A DNA stretch of 64,000 nt from Nipponacmea schrenckii. Its lineage: Eukaryota > Mollusca > Gastropoda > Lottiidae. Below the pieces are notes generated by a model that did no database searches, was not told the origin of the DNA, and worked only from the letters and a program-made list of their open reading frames with translations. Made by a program: the position numbers and the translations under genes. Where the stretch lies: contig JAUJPP010000007.1 of the NCBI GenBank assembly GCA_030562195.1, positions 23,681,769-23,745,768 of the forward strand. Reading direction: 5' to 3'. Shown in pieces: positions 24,001 to 38,960 of this stretch (its first letter is position 1; the number at the start of each line of letters is the position of its first letter).

Positions 24001-27000
24001 TTGTATTAGTAATTATGTGTAAGAATGATAGATTTTCTCTCTGATTCAAATAACTTGCTTGTTACCTTTTTTATGCGTGCCTCTAAACAACTTATGAGGT
24101 TGTACCTCAAAAGACTTCAAGTCTCAAACTAAAGTGTTTTTTGTGTAAATAGTTTGTTCTCCACTGTGTTTGGCAAATACTTCTTGTTTGTAAAAATGCC
24201 CTGTGTTTCAAACACCTTCCCTGTATCAAAGTAAATTCCCTGAAGTTTGAACTTGACATATTGAAGCAACCTACATCACATAATAGTTAAAGTAACTGAT
24301 GAGCAAACTTGGAAAATGTGAAAAAACCTCCAAAATATTTGGAATATTGTTGGCAACCAAAATAATCCACTGAAACCTCCCAACAAGTTTTCTTTGGTGT
24401 TGTGAAGTTGTGTAGATCTATACTATTGAGTAATTGAATTTTTATATTTTATTAAGCTGGTGATGAATTAATGAAGCCATAAGTGGTAATATCTTGAACC
24501 AAACGGCTATTCATCACCACATCTGACACCAGACGACACTAGATTGTATTGAGGAGTTACAAGTATGTGTGAAGAAAATGAAAAGTACAATATTTATCTA
24601 AGAAGAGCTTTATAGAAAGTGTCAATATTAGGTAAAAAGACGTCTGATAATGGTTGTTTGACCTATCTGGTTGTGTGTACACTCTCCGCTTTATTATACT
24701 TCATCATATTCAATACTTAATGTCATTTTTTCTCTTCCATCAATTTATTACAAGTTAATTCTACTTTCAATTTTCTCCTGTAATTTAATACTACTAAGTA
24801 AAGTTTGAAGGAAAATAAAACACTCAACCTTTTCATGTAGAAAAAAATCATTTGAATAGATTGGGATCTCAGTAATTTAGCATTGGGGAAATTACAGATT
24901 AGATGAAATGATGAAAAATACTTTTGCCTTAAAGGCAAGATAAATCTTTTGAATTATGATTTTTTACAGTTTGTAAAGAACTCATTGAAACCAGTTTCTA
25001 GGGCACTTTTTTTAGTCTTAGTCTAATCACAGTTTTTAAGGCGCTAAGTGTTAAGTTCTGAAATAATGAGACCCCAATAAAAAAGATTCTTATTGTATTG
25101 GCGCCTTTTCTGTCTTTAATGGCACATATGTCAAAAAAGAAAAAAAGCTATAGAAGATTAAAAGTTGGTTTGGTAAGAACTGTTTTTGTAGGCAAAATTT
25201 CCGGTCTTTTCTGACAAAACATGGCGTAAAGAGCAGCCCTGAATAAATACATTCTTGAATTTCATGTAATCAGATTACAGCCTGTAATTCAAATCCAATC
25301 AATACATTGTATCTGCATTTACAACCGTCAGTTATTGTTTACATATTGAAGATCAAATACATTTGGAGGATGAATATTTATGTCTGTTATCTCTACAGAA
25401 TACGAAAGTTGTTTTCATTTCGTTTAGTAATTTTTGTAAGGAACTGTATGTCTGGGAGTCATATAGTTCCTTCTGCAAGTTTATTTTAACTTTCAGCTGT
25501 TTAAAACTCGAACATAGTATGTTTGTATCAAAGAACAGGATTAAAAGTCAGTCAATTTGCGACTGAATCAATGTTTTTTTAAGAGGGAAGTGTAATTACA
25601 TTGAAGTGTTGAAGACATCCCCAGTAATGAAGTAAAGTTGTTTGTAGACAAAAGGATGGTAGACATGGATCTATACAAGTTATTTATCTCCGATTGAGGA
25701 GTCTTAGAAAGCTGTTTTTGATTTAAATAAGATTGAACAAGTTAGTAAGGATAGGAAGTCTGTGCCATGATGGTGGATGGTCGTTAAATCGATTTTATCG
25801 AGTTGAAAATAAAAGGGTTAATGTAAAGAATTTAGAATCGGTGTAAATGAACTGATAATAAAGCGTCTAGTCTGTAAACTTTATTTAACTGTCATTAACA
25901 GTTACCACAGTCTTTTATTTAGCCAGTTTTAAACAAATAGAGTGAGAATCCTTGTAGCTGATTTCATGCCAAAAGGCAATAGTCCTTGAACTATAGAATC
26001 AACTTCTCAACATAATTATTCAAACACTGAAATATTTTTTTAGTCTTAACTTACTTTCAGTTGCATGAAAGTGCAAAAAGGCTAAATGCACTATTGATCA
26101 ACACATTTAATTTTAGATAAATCATGAATACTTAAGAATATTTTCTGCTTTTTTTTATTTTGAGAAATTTATGCTGCATATTGTATTTGACATCCAATAG
26201 TTTTTGCAAAAAAAGATACACATTCCGAAAAGATCCTTTTTGCACATTTAACCCAATGACAAAAAATGCAGACAAAGCAGTAATGAAACTATTTGTCAAC
26301 ACCACAAAAGTCATAAATTACAACAAAAAATGTTTCAAGTTAATTCATCAAGTTTGTACTTTTGTTGAATTACTACTTAATTATATAATATGCACTATTG
26401 TACAGTAATAGGATATACAAAGAAATCATATCTTTTCGCGTAAGAAAGAAATTTAATAGTGTCTGAAGACTATACATGATGAAATGATAATTGCTTGTTA
26501 TAAATCATGTCTGGATATCTTGCAGGTCTTCCTTGTGTCTATAGAATTATTATCAGGGTTCAATTATGGACTCAATTCCTGTAGGTATAATATATAATCG
26601 AGACGTGTGGAAGGAAGAATATCGTTACTATAAGAAAAACCAATTGGGAATACACAATAGATTATTGAATCAGACGACATATTAATTCCCGCCAGTAAAT
26701 ATCTTGAAGCTTGTATCAATAAATATTAGTGGCCTGAGAACTATCTATTAATCAAAATCCAATAATATAGGTATCAGTGTGGGATTGGAGACAATCTGAT
26801 ATGATTATTAAGATACTAATAAATTTAATCTTTTATTGTTATAGTAACTATTTAATTAGTATGATCTATATCTGGTACTATTGTTCAGTACTTATCTTAA
26901 CTGCTTTTTACCAGATTTGACGTCTGTTCAGGTGTTTACCCTGAGGGACATGACTACTTTTTTTACCCCTTGTCATGGTTTATAGGTCAGATATTTGTGT

Positions 27001-29575
27001 ATCCTAAGTGGAAAATAATACAAAAATGCTTGTTAATACAAAAATTTATAGGCTTTATCATCATAACTTGAGCCAGAATTTTCAAAACCAAAAAACCACA
27101 AATGGTCTGTTTAAGATTCCTGACCTTCACCTTGAATCGTGCCTGACATTGAAAAGTACATGGTAACTTTATGAAATTTAAATCAAATAAGGCTTAAAAT
27201 GTAGCTTTATACTGAGAGGTTACATACCAAACAAATTTGAAACATTTTTATTTTTAAAGTCGTGTCTATTCTTATCCTAGAGTAATTAACATAACTTGGC
27301 AAACAGACTTGTTCATAAAAAAAATTTAAAAATTTACTCTCGGTTTTTGAAAAAGTTTATGCAACTGCTATTTAAAGACACCTTTGAATTGTTGTTTATG
27401 TAATATAATGCAGGAAAGTGTCTTAGTTTTTTTTTTAGAGGCTTTTTCTGTTTTACAGATTTGTGTGAATTCCAATTAGGATGAGTAATCTTATTGACTC
27501 TTTTAGATTTATGCCAATTTTATGATATTGAAAATATTGCAAAATAATATTCTAGCCAGTCTTCCCTGACCAACAATGAACTCTTGCATAGCTGTTTTTG
27601 ACATCAAACATATTTTATTTTATTTATGTGTGTTTACAAACTATATATAGACATGTACGGGACACCTGCATATAACTAAGATAAGATAAATCATTCATAA
27701 AAACAGGAAAAATATGATAATCATCTTGTGTCCATTTTATGGAGACACCTGGCAACCATCCATGTTCTTGAATAAATTGACAAATGTTACTTTTTTTAAT
27801 GTCCATATCTTACTCTTTTAATAAATCGTGAATAGAATGAAATTTGTTATTTTTCAAAATAGCCCACACCTTTTATTACATGCATTTCAAATCAAAGAAC
27901 CACACAAAGGACATTTGACTGTTTGATTCAAGCCTTTGTACTAATATTGTTTTCCAATATTAAAGAGTGGTTTGTACTGTGTCTGCTGGTAGCTTATGAT
28001 AATGTTGCCAAGTCAATGAGAACATTTTTTAAAAATGTTTCTTTTTGAATTGAAATTTTTTCAAGTGCTTCAAACTAGTTATAATTTCGCACTAGTGGGA
28101 TACCCTTTTGATGTTAGTAAATCAAAACAATAATGAATTCTACAATTCACAAAACATATTTGACAAATGAGGTTATAGACTAAAACATAATCTTTATATT
28201 AATAATAATCTTATTTTGAGATTTGTATTATATAACAGTGGGTATTCTGGTGGTTATTTTCTTTAGTAAAATTTTGAAAAAGATCCAAAAACTGAATTGA
28301 GCAACTCGTTAGTTATGGAGGGAGTAAACACTCTGCAACGGGGATTATCAACTTGCATTGCCATGTGGAGAGACAATTTGAGATTTGTCAACTTGACTTG
28401 TCTACTTCATCATTTTTGTCAACTTGAGTTCCAATTTGAAGAGTCTATATAAAAATTGGAGAGAATATTGAATTTGTCAACTTGACTTCCCATACTATAG
28501 AATCTGTACAATAATAGAACGATTTGAATGAGTGAGATTTTTTGAGATTCTAAGAATGTTGACGAATGATACCTTGGGTAAAGATATAATGTAGCAACGT
28601 GCCATGTGATATCATTAAAATATTCAGAATAACCCACATGTCAGATTGGGAATAAAGATAGCAGAAGTGACAAGTATTAAATTCATGTAATCCAAGATTT
28701 TAACATAAATGTGGTAATAATATTCAGATGAAAATCATGTAGCAAGGTGGAAAAACCTCTTCATTACTTTCATTCATGTACATTTTTGACCTCCTTACAT
28801 GTACACAGCCTATACTGTGATGGGCAGCCAAGCGTTGAAACTGCTCAAGTGACACAAACTAAATTACAACATCTTACAACATAAGAATGTTGTAAAGCAA
28901 TTTGTTAACTGATTAGACGCCATTTTCTGCTTGTAAAGACAAATCTATTGTTGGTATTATGTGTAATTTTATTAGTGGGCTTTCAACATGTCTGACATCC
29001 TTCATATGATTAAAATCAGTTCCGCCATATTGAAGATTTTAATCAGATTTTAGGCAGGATAATGTAATTGTATTTAAGCCTAATTTTTTTTGGATGTATA
29101 TTGCAAACTCTGATAACATCATTCTATTGTGGATTGGATATAAAGATATAATGATAGATCTTTCTTTTGACCTTTTAAAACTGAAAGCTTTTTTGATCTT
29201 ACCCAAGCATGGTACTAAGTACCAGACAAAAGATAGATGGATTGGAATTTGAAATACTAATTCCACAGACAATAAAAAGACTGTTTCTCCTGAATAGCTA
29301 TGTGTTATTTTTGTATACTTTGGTAACTAATTCTTCCAATATCCTGCAAGTACTAGCAGAACTTTTGGCATGACTTGAGTTGTTGTAACAGATAAAGTAA
29401 ATACAACTGGTAGTGTTTATTAGTAAAATAGGTATATCATAAAGTGACAACCCACCATATTTTACATAACTAACTAATAGAGAATAACCTATCTCGATTC
29501 GCCTCTCCTGGTAGGTAATTAATCATACTGAAGATTCTCTCTTCTCTTCTCACATATCTTATAATTATTACCTAG

Positions 29576-29716
29576 TGTCTGGTGCCAACAATTATACTCA
29601 AACTCTGAGAATACCTGGTACCGTCAGGTGGATTCTATCATTAGGTTATTTGTCTTTACAGCTGTTCACTACCAGTTCTTTCTTTTTCTTGCCAGGTTTT
29701 ACTTTAGCAGGATCAG
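29576..29716 (+). other. Cluster of splice-like signals in frame with the first exon
   Basis: A long pyrimidine-rich run leads to ATTACCTAG (AG at 29574-29575), and the phase-1 frame from the first exon stays open from there to 29778. Possible donors are CTG|GTACCG (29617/29618) and CAG|GTGGAT (29627/29628). A second, stronger acceptor CTTTTTCTTGCCAG ends at 29695, followed 21 nt later by CAG|GTAGCT (29716/29717), which would make a phase-1-to-1 microexon of seven residues. The donors are weak and I recognise no domain, so this is a candidate only. Confidence 0.18.
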
Positions 29717-32700
29717 GTAGCTTTAACCTTGATCAAAATCAACTTGTAAAACCATTTTTTTTTAAAGGATTCTGGTGAACTATCTTGTTCAGAACAAGTC
29801 TCTACCACAAAAAGCTTAGGATAAATTATATCATTTTTGTAGCATTTTATATTGAGAAATTTCATACTGACATCAAAATTAATCAAAATATTTTTTTTGT
29901 GTAATGGGGCTCTGTATTATTGGTTGTTAAATTATTTAGTATGATCTTCATTAACAATAACCAATATGGCTTCGATAAAAAATTAAGTCTGGTGTTTGCT
30001 ATTCAGACTTGCCAGTAATGACATGCTATTAGGAATTCAGAGCCTACACGAACCATTCCATTGAGTACATTGTTAATCTTATCTACTACTTTCATCAAAT
30101 TAACTATAATAATGAAAACATAATGAAGTACCATTATCAATATTACTATGGTGGTGATTGAAATCGCCCAGCATCAGTCCTAGTATATTTTACTAATTAT
30201 CTCTCAAGTACTTACCACCGTAGCCATTGTATCTTTATGGTGCCGGTATAGCCAGAACTGATATGTATCAATTAGCTGTTTCCTCAGTCACCTAAATTGA
30301 TGGGATCGTTGTAAAAATTGTATACAATATATGTACATTGATGATTGCTTATCCTGGTAAGCAATGGCATGTAAAGCAATTTCTCCAACATGTGCATATG
30401 CTTAGTGACATCAATGAAATCAAATGTTCTAAAGCTTCATGAAGTACACCATAAATTGAAATGCTTCCTATGTATGTATTTCAGGTTTTCCATGAGGATT
30501 TAAAATCTGAATAAATTTGCAAATGGCCCCTGAAAATATAAATATAAAAAATAGAGCCTTTAAAATTTCCATCTGTCTTTTTGAAAGACCAACCATCAAC
30601 TTTCATTTTTATGTGCCATTAGTGTAGTGGTGGTAACTCTTCTGAAGCTTTGTATCCACATTAGAAATCCCTGTGGAACAATTCTCTAATGTCCAGCTCC
30701 TAAAACTAACTAATGCTTTAGTTGATGTGTTGATTTTCAGGAATTAATGGTACCATTACTGTCAATACCATTTATTTCCCATCATGAATGAACAATTGAT
30801 TAGTTCCAACTTACTATCGCATCGGTAGATATATATTAGTTCTATTATTAGTTCCACTACTAATGCGTAACAATGGTCTCTCCTAATTCATTTTGTATCA
30901 ACACATTTCCAATAATTTACTGTACATTTCAGCAGAATCAATATCTAGTAACATGGTTATGGCTTTAAATTTACCTAATAAATTGTAGTGGTGATGAAAA
31001 AAGTACCTCTTCAACATTACAATTCTGGTATTAATTGAATTAAATTGCTAATGGAATGAAGTTCGTATTTGTCAATTTCTTGAGTGAGGAATTTTAAGAA
31101 GTAACAGATTAAAAGTAGAATTTTTGAATAAACTTAACTTGTCTTGATGAAAGTTGCCTGTAAGTATTATCTTGATTCTGAAATTGTTTGCATTTTAATG
31201 TACAAGATTGGAATTCTCTAATTCTATGACATCTGCGACTAAATTTTAGCATTTACATTATGTAGGAATAGAACATCAGATTATTTGTGGAGTCTTTTAG
31301 AAACTTTTGTTTCCTTATTTGATTTGTAAGTCCCAGTCAGGTTTCAGTTGATTATATTTGTGGAAAATCAAAGACAATCAAATGAAGTAAAATTTGATTA
31401 AAATTCTGGCCCACAGACAAATTAATGCTCAAATAAATAGTCATTTTAACTTTCCTCTTTACAACTCTTTGGTTGAAGTCAACATAATAAAGATCCTTAA
31501 CCCTTGAACTTTAAATAGCTGGACCTATGTTCATTGGTAAACAGCAATAAAATAGGTGGTCAAAGAGCTGAGCCTTGTTTAATACCCTGTGTCAAAGGGG
31601 ATTGGTGACTGTTGTCAATTTGTCTATGTTGACATATGGACAAGAGTTAGCCCTCTGTACCTTTGGTTTTGAGTGGTCTAGTGGTCTAGCGTTTATAGTG
31701 TACAATGTAAATAAAAAAGAAAATGTTCTTTGTTCCAAATTTTTTACTGTGTCCTAAATACATTTTATTTCTTATTTTGAAGTAAGCTGTTTGTAAACTG
31801 TGCACTATTTTCTAGAGCAACACATGTTGATGTCACTCATTCAATGATTGATGCTTGAACTCTTAAATTTTGTCAGATATTTGAAGTTTAGAGGACAAAA
31901 TTCACATCCTATCGGCCTTAAGTGTGTAAATTACCCTGTCAAAAAAATATCTTTGCAGATTTATAGGTTGTAAAAAGTAGTTCTCGATCTCATTGATGCC
32001 AGGTAAATTCAGCTATGGATAATGAAAACCAAGACTTTTTAATGCCACACTTGGCAACAAGAAAATCATGTACGAATTTGAGAAAAGTGCATTATACAAG
32101 TTTTGTGTTGTGAGGAGCCTAAAAAAGTGTGTTTCAAGAACAAGCATCTTATCAAGAACTCTGTTTTTTCAATTAAGACATGTTGACACTAATAATGTAA
32201 TTATAAGTTTGCATAAACATTCTTTATATGTATTTTGATAAAACAATAGTTAAGTCCAAGCAAAAATTTCATATCAAAGGTTGTTTGATGTTTATTTGAA
32301 TTAGTTCAGATTAATGTAGACAGATTTAATCTTTATGCACCTTGTAAGCTAAACATACTTATCTATAATATAAACAAATGCACGTTGATTATTGAGATTA
32401 ATCTTAACTCCAGTTCAGCAGCTATTTGGTTTTAAATGAGTCTGAAATGGAAATAGAGGTGGTGAAAATGGAGATAAAATTTGATGGATAGGTTGAAAGA
32501 AATAATTATCTGATAAAATTTCTGTGAAAAATTTTTTTGATAAAAAAGTACACAGACAATGATGATGTTGATTATTCGACTTCACCTGCTTCGACAAAAT
32601 TGTCTGACTTGTGGAGCCAAATGCCCTGAAATTTCTTTTTTGCAGATCTCCTCTTTTGTCATCTGAAATTTAATTTCATCATATCTATTGTCAATTTTAC

Positions 32701-35216
32701 TGTAAATTTCCCTTTATGGACTTTGCTGATAAAAAAAACGCTGAGAATGAGCAGACGTCGAAACCTGGATGTAATTAAATCAAAAGTCTGATTGGTTAGC
32801 TATTTGATTTATGGCCTACTGTCTAGTGATTGGCTTATCTAAATTATTTCTATTCAAGTATTGAAAATTGTAATATCCCGTGGACGTGAGGAGATTAAAA
32901 ATATTTATCAATCTACACAAATCTTAACAACCACACAGGAGACATGGCTGTAGACTGCAGATGTAGTCAAACATCATATATCTGATTCATATTCTCGGGC
33001 TTTATTTGAATAAATCTTGACTAGCTAGAATCCTCCATGATTGGATAATATTGCACGTTTCAGGGTTCATTGTGCCGATCGTAACAAACAAACTGTGTCT
33101 GGTCTTCATGTAAATTTGAAACTCCCTGTTTTGCAAACAAGGCATCGCATTTATGTACGGATGATGGTTAACCATCAACATGTAGGTTCAGCACAGTCAT
33201 ATAAAAACTGAATGAATCCTGTGAACTCTCAGATATGAAACAAACCAGGCTACTATTTTAACACGGGTAAACCACAAGTCTCAAACCCTGGTGAAATCAG
33301 AAAACCTGATCTCTTTATGTCAAATTTTGTAAGATACTAAGCATTTTACCTTCGACTGCAAATTGTCACATATTTCATACATAAAAGACAGATTTGTCTA
33401 GAAATTAGAGCATGTTTACCTATTTATCAACAAATTATTTGACATATAAACAAGGCATATGACTTCAACAATGTCACGTTCAGGTATGCTCTAGATTTTT
33501 CCTCGATGTTTCTAGTAATTTTTTTTATAAACTTTCTTTTTCAAATTGCATTTTTCTAATGATTTTGAGTAATTTTCTTAGATGATTATTTTGGTCAAAG
33601 CTTATCACTCTGGACATATAGTCGACATATCAGGTACTGGTACTTTGAAATTCTGCTTTTTTTAAAAACTAACAGTTGACAAGTTTCTTCAGAATGATAA
33701 GCAACTGTTTTCTTTTAATTATCCAATTAAATGACTGTATTTCTTAAAATCGGGATTTAATCTTTGATTTAATCTTTGAATATTAAGCCTTACTTCTATC
33801 AGTTAATGAATATGATCTTTATGTGAAGAAAGTTGGCAAGTTTTTAGTTGAAGTAGCAAAAACCAATTCAGGAAATGTTGACCTATTATGGAACATTTTC
33901 TTGAATATTTGCATTTCGTTTTTTTCTTCATTAACAATACTTACATTATATTCTATACAACAAAAATAATCAACCTTAACTACATTTCTTGACAAGGCAT
34001 GTTTCTTCTACATTTTGACACTACATGTTTCAAACAATGCCCTTGTTCATAAATAAGAAATGAAGAAAAGAAATATAATATAACCCTAATGTTATTGGGT
34101 ATATTAGAAAATCTCTGTATGGGGTACCTATATAATAGATAATATTAATCCTTAACTATTTACATAAGATAAACATCTTCTATTATGGAGTTATTACTTG
34201 GTAGAAACATTCTACAATTCGAGATCTGTTCAATGTAAATAATCATACACTTTTCTTTTTTTCAAGTATTATATTGATGACAGTAACAAAAACAAAGAAG
34301 AAACATTTGTTGGTTTTTCATGGTTAATGACTAAGGTTCTTTAGGATCTGGTCTACAAAATTGTCTCTGTCTATATAAAGACCATTAGGTGAAGGATATA
34401 AAACACCGATCTTTTCTGGATTATGTATACACATATATAACTGTGACTGGAATAAAAGGAAAATTTGATTAATTGCAGGTTACTAGACAATCACACTCTG
34501 ACAAGAGCCCAGACCAACAATTTTTTACCAAAAAGCAATAATTCCACTAAAAGGAGAATTTCTTTGGTACTTTAAAAAATATTATTTACATGAGCATGTT
34601 TATACAACCAACAAAGTACTGAAGTAACAGCTTTATATTTTTTATATGCCTGTCTACAAGTTTTTGTTGAACTTCCTGTGTTATGGAAGAAATGGCGCCA
34701 TTTCTCTTTTACAGTGCCATCTGTTATTATAATTTAAATTTAGGTCACTGATGACCAGAAACCATTCTTAGAGTTCTTAGAGTGATCTCTTTAGGTTTTA
34801 TTCTTACCTAATTGAATAAAGGGGTTGCTTTATTATGGCCAGTGTGGTTAGAATGGTCTAAATTAAGACTGATTGACCTATTTAGTGATTGCTAAATTGA
34901 CATTAACCCAGATGAAAAACTCTGAATAATATGTCAGACATTTCGTGAACCTAAATAAACTGGTTAATGGTGAAAGATGAAAGAAGGTTTAAGAATTTTA
35001 GAGACATATAAATTTATTTGTGACTATAAATATAGTTCCTTTACACTTTAGGCTTTTGCAACAACACTTTTCAATGCTCTACTTCATTTGAGAATGTTAC
35101 AGAATGCCGTTCAAAATCGTACCCACACTTTCAAAAATCTTGATGCCGCTCTTTAACTGAATTTGTCACTTCTGCCCTGCGACAGGTTTATGTAAATTTT
35201 GGTATCCTACTAGTAT

Positions 35217-35728
35217 GATAAAATAGTGCTCAATTAATAGAAAAGATTCCCACTGTAAAGATAGTGCTCAATAAAAACAAAAGATTCCTCTGTTAAAATA
35301 GTGCTCAATTCCACTGTTAAAATAGTGCTCAATAAAATAAAAGATTTCACTGTTAAAATAGTGCTCAATAAAATAAAAGATTCCCACTGTTACTGAAGAT
35401 AAAGAAAAGATTCCCACTGTTACTCAAGATAAAGAAAAGATTCCATTGTTAAAATAGTGCTCAATATAAAGAAAAGATTCCCACTGTTACTCAATATAAA
35501 GAAAAGATTCCCACTGTTACTCAAGATAAAGAAAAGATTCCCACTGTTACTCAAGATAAAGAAAAGATTCCACTGTTAAAATAGTGCTCAATATAAAGAA
35601 AAGATTACCACTGTTACTCAAGATAAAGAAAAGATTCCCACTGTTACTCAAGATAAAGAAAAGATTCCCACTGTTAAAATAGTGCTCAATTTAAACAAAA
35701 GATTCCCACTTTTAAAATATTTCTCAAT
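35217..35728 (+). repeat. Minisatellite of two interleaved monomers (38 and 30 bp)
   Basis: About 14 units share AAAGATTCCCACTGTTA and a CTCAA..TAAA part. The longer monomer carries eight extra bases, AAATAGTG, between TGTTA and CTCAA; the shorter reads TGTTACTCAAGATAAAG. The left third is mostly the long type with deletions, the centre mostly the short type, and long units recur near 35450, 35575 and 35680. The edges are degenerate. Confidence 0.92.
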
Positions 35729-37619
35729 ATATCAATTGTAGATGCGATATTGAAACAGAATCTAATGTTACTCAAGAGTTTAACACTATGCATATATCAG
35801 ACAATCTAACATATTTTTTTAGATTCTATATTAACATTTCTAGTATGATAATTTATTCATATTTATCAACAATACTGTTGATGTTTGTTTTATGTTACCA
35901 ATTTGTGTGATGACATGCATGACTGCAATGTGAGTAGATGAAAGGATAGATCTGCAGTAGTGATACATTGGTCATACAGATATCATGACATTTTTATAAC
36001 TGTCACATACAGTACCATATGTTGTCTATAATCACTATTATTAATTAAACTTGATTAGAATAGGCTTACAATCTTCACATATAATCAGATCTATCATACC
36101 TGTCTACTTTTATTCCCTAGCAACGGTAATTAATGGACTCCTGAATTAGAAAAAAAGGCTTGAAATAAAATCTCCAGGTGCAATCAGATTCATCATACCT
36201 GTCTTTTATTTCTCTTGATACAAGTTATGGGTGCCTGATATAAACAAATCTCCAGATAGTCATCAAATATGTCTTTTATTATTATAAATTGAAACATGGT
36301 AAACAAATTAAACATGTTCCTGAAAATCTCATATGAGCTGTCATTTAAAATTTGATAAAAGATAATTTATTGCCTTAGGAATTGTAATATAACAAAAATA
36401 TGAAGTTAAATCTATAAAAACCAAAAAAATATTGCAAAATGAAGTGAATGAGTCAGCAGCTATCTTGGATGGATATTTCAAGTAAATTTAAGCCTTATAT
36501 TCAGCAAAAGTGAAAATTATACTTTTCATTGACTGAACCAAAATTCACGGCTTCTATTGTAAAGATGCAGAATATTCATGAAGGTTTTAATGATACCTTT
36601 GTTAATTCAAAGTAGTCAACTGGTATCTTTTGAATAAGTATCTATGTATATATCCAAAAAGGCAATAAAGAAATAAAAATATCAAAATTTATTTACAGCT
36701 TTAGAACAGGTTGTTTACAACTATGATTTTTATGTTGATCTTTATGTGATGAACTCTAGTTTTAACCTAAAAATTCACTGAAGTCAGTAAATGTTTTTAA
36801 GTTTATTGGTGATAAAACCAATGAAACTCAGGAAAAACAGGTGTACACTTTGTAAAAAATATGATAAAGATCAAACAGAGCTAGAATTTTTCTCAAATTA
36901 GCAACTCTTCAGAGATGTGATCGGGCTTAATTCTCATCAAGTTTTTCAACTGAGAATGGATAAACCACTTCTTTTTCTCTGATACCATATATCTTTGACA
37001 TTCCTTAGATTTGAAGGGTTTTTCAGTATTCTATATTTCTATAACTTTAGTACTGTGATGATACTCTACTAGTGATATTAGTTATCTGGGAATTCAAAAA
37101 GAAAAGAAATCTGTATTGTATTTTTTATTTCAAATAACTTACAGAGGATGGTATTTGAAATGTTCAATAAAACTGTAAGGAGAAATAACTATAGTTTTTG
37201 AATGTATTCTTTCAATTTTGTACAGTATGTTGAAGGATATCGTCAAAGAAAATTGCCTTTTAATCTGGGGGAAAACATCTTCCTTTAAGGATGAAAAATG
37301 CTGTTTCTCGTCTTAGCTGACACAATTTTGATACACCCAGACCAAGACATATGAAAAATCAGGAAAATTTCTTTTATAGACCATTTTAGACATAAAAAAG
37401 TATTTATTTCAAAGACGAAAGAAATTTTACAAATTTTAGACATGATTTTGAAAGATTTAATGGCATTTTACTGGATAGAAATAGGTGTGGTTTTTATAAG
37501 AAAGATACTTATATTTTATGACTGGTAGAGCCATCTTAAATAGCAATAAAACGACCACCAAAATCAACAATTCTTAACTTTTTATTATGACTTGAACAAT
37601 ATATAATGATAATAGTATA

Positions 37620-38960
37620 CTTTACGATTAGTTTATTTTAGTTACCAAAACTTTCTAGGTGATTTTAACTTCTTGTCTAAAGAACACTTGACTATTGTGC
37701 TGTATCAACGCTCCTGTTCTGTCCTCAACACCCTTTTTTTGGCCTGTCACATTGTATTTATTCCTTGTGCAAGCCATATATATTATACATGCCCGAATAT
37801 ATTCTGCCCCATCTTAACATTTTTTACGTATTTCGACTTTGGCGAAAACGTATTGTAATCGTTCGGATTATTTTATTTTATTTTATTTTTTTTTTTTTTG
37901 TAATTCTTGGATGAGTTTGCAGACAAACTGGTAAAAGGTGCAGAAATTCTAAATCTACAGTTGATCTTAGAATGATTTCTATTATCAAATAAAACAAAAC
38001 CGGAAGTTCTATCTCTGACAGAAAGTGAGAACCGGAAGTTCAGGTTTTTTTGCTTTAGCAAGTTTATTTTCAGTTCGATTTTGACCGGATTTTCAGATTT
38101 GAAAACTTCAATGTATTTGTCAACTAACATTTATAGGTTTTATGCAATTAGGTTAAATATTTTACCCACGATTTGCAATTCAATATTCAAGGGTCATCGG
38201 CAAAAATTTCAGACCGTGATTTCTCCTTTAATATAAATGGTAAAATTTTGAAACTTTACCAGTTGATAGGCGATATGATTATAATTTTTGAAAAAATGTG
38301 AAAAAAAAAATTCCACTTCCGGTTTAGCCTCAAATGACGTAATTACATAACTTCCGGTCTATACTTGCTAGGTGAAAAGTGAAAACTGTTTTATAAATAA
38401 CTTGTCAATAGTAATTGAATTGACCTAAATAATTAGGTCAAGCTGCCATATCGGCCGCCATTTTGAATTTTCGTTACAATTCCTAAATCCGAAATTCAGA
38501 CACTACTGATAGACCGATTTTGATGAAATTTAGCACATAGATACAATGGATCATTATCTACCTTTTCTTGGAGACCGATTTTCAAATTTCGTATTTTCTT
38601 TCGAATTATTTAAATTTCGATTTTTTCAAAATTAGGTCACTTTAACGGGTACGGAAGGTGTGACCCACTTAATCTATGACCTTGAAAATTAAGTCAAATA
38701 ATATTCAATATATTGTCTACGAGTAGATATTTTTTAATTTGGCTTACTTAAAAAATTCATAGAGATAAGTGTACTTAAATACAGTAAAAATTGATAATTT
38801 TCATATTTTCGCCATCATTAACCGTTACGGAAGGTGTGACCTAATTATTTTATGACTTTGAAAACTAGGTCAAATGATATTCAATATATTGTCTAGATGT
38901 AGGTAATTGCAAATTTAGCCTACATAATATTTTAAGGCTCTCGAAATACGTTCATAATTG
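37620..38960. repeat. CpG-rich repetitive block, probable transposon-derived insertion
   Basis: This block breaks the CpG-poor intron: 12 CpGs in 38341-38700 by hand count, similar to the upstream region. It contains repeated ACCGGAAGT/ACTTCCGG motifs, a T-rich run at about 37870-37900 and, near its right end, two diverged copies of a unit of about 176 bp starting at TACGGAAGGTGTGAC (38650 and 38826), each followed by ATTCAATATATTGTCTA. The phrase CCGATTTTGATGAAATTTAG recalls dispersed invertebrate repeats. No transposase or reverse transcriptase frame and no clear terminal repeats are visible, so class and exact ends are unknown. Confidence 0.5.

Noticed and set aside
32646..32790. TTTCTTTTTTGCAG acceptor followed by ~48 open codons in the first exon's frame
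   Set aside because: No donor or poly(A) context. The CAGACGTCGAAACCTGG phrase suggests an old retroelement tail instead.
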